Positions 14,897-14,989 of a stretch of 14,989 nucleotides of DNA are shown piece by piece. The translations under genes and the position numbers were made by a program. The DNA is from Ramicandelaber brevisporus (lineage: Eukaryota; Kickxellomycota; Ramicandelaberales; Ramicandelaberaceae). The notes beneath the pieces were generated by a model, which saw only the letters and a program-made list of their open reading frames with translations, was not told the origin of the DNA and did no database searches. The stretch's first letter is position 1, and every line of letters begins with the position of its first letter. Where the stretch lies: positions 45,756 to 60,744 of the forward strand of contig MU602697.1 of NCBI GenBank assembly GCA_025201865.1. Reading direction: 5' to 3'.

Positions 14897-14989
14897 ACAA
14901 ATAACACAATGATTCAAAGTATACAAACTCCAGTTTGCTTATCTTTAAAAAGTCATTCGAGTCTTATATTCAGCGAGCATCATGACTAG

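Overview
The window looks like intron-poor nuclear DNA of a filamentous fungus. The strongest evidence is a 2,084-residue chitin synthase at 6304-12558 that fuses a myosin-like motor, a cytochrome-b5-like region, a chitin synthase catalytic core and a DEK C-terminal domain, an architecture known from fungi. A eukaryotic tRNA-Thr(AGT), an ER lectin of the OS-9/Yos9 family, trinucleotide-encoded Gln and Ser runs and poly(A) signals agree with this. A 6.2-kb intronless chitin synthase would fit an early-diverging, intron-poor lineage such as Kickxellomycotina, but that placement is inference.

Layout, left to right: the 3' end of an unrecognised gene (1-78, +); an OS-9/Yos9-type ERAD lectin (308-2221, +); an unrecognised 250-aa protein with a 17-Ser run (2355-3107, +); a spacer with facing G-tract and C-tract clusters; a disordered 307-aa protein with four HxRxxS/T-type phospho-motifs (3618-4541, +); a 47-residue secreted four-cysteine peptide on the minus strand (4696-4839), with microsatellites on both sides; a leader of about 940 nt without any ATG (5364-6303); the motor-chitin synthase (6304-12558, +); tRNA-Thr (12898-12970, +); a secreted alkaline-phosphatase-superfamily phosphodiesterase (13171-14208, -); and, divergent from it, a probable two-exon gene for a small single-pass membrane protein (14416-14892, +).

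Four of the products (OS-9-like lectin, Cys-rich peptide, chitin synthase, phosphodiesterase) enter or act on the secretory pathway or cell surface. No operon-like coordination is expected or seen. The observations most worth following are the hidden CX3CX10CX3C peptide gene, the ATG-free chitin synthase leader, the drop in GC3 over the linker and b5 region of the chitin synthase, its altered motor switch motifs, and the clustered NDR/LATS-type motifs in the 307-aa protein. All statements come from reading the sequence by hand; no database search was possible.
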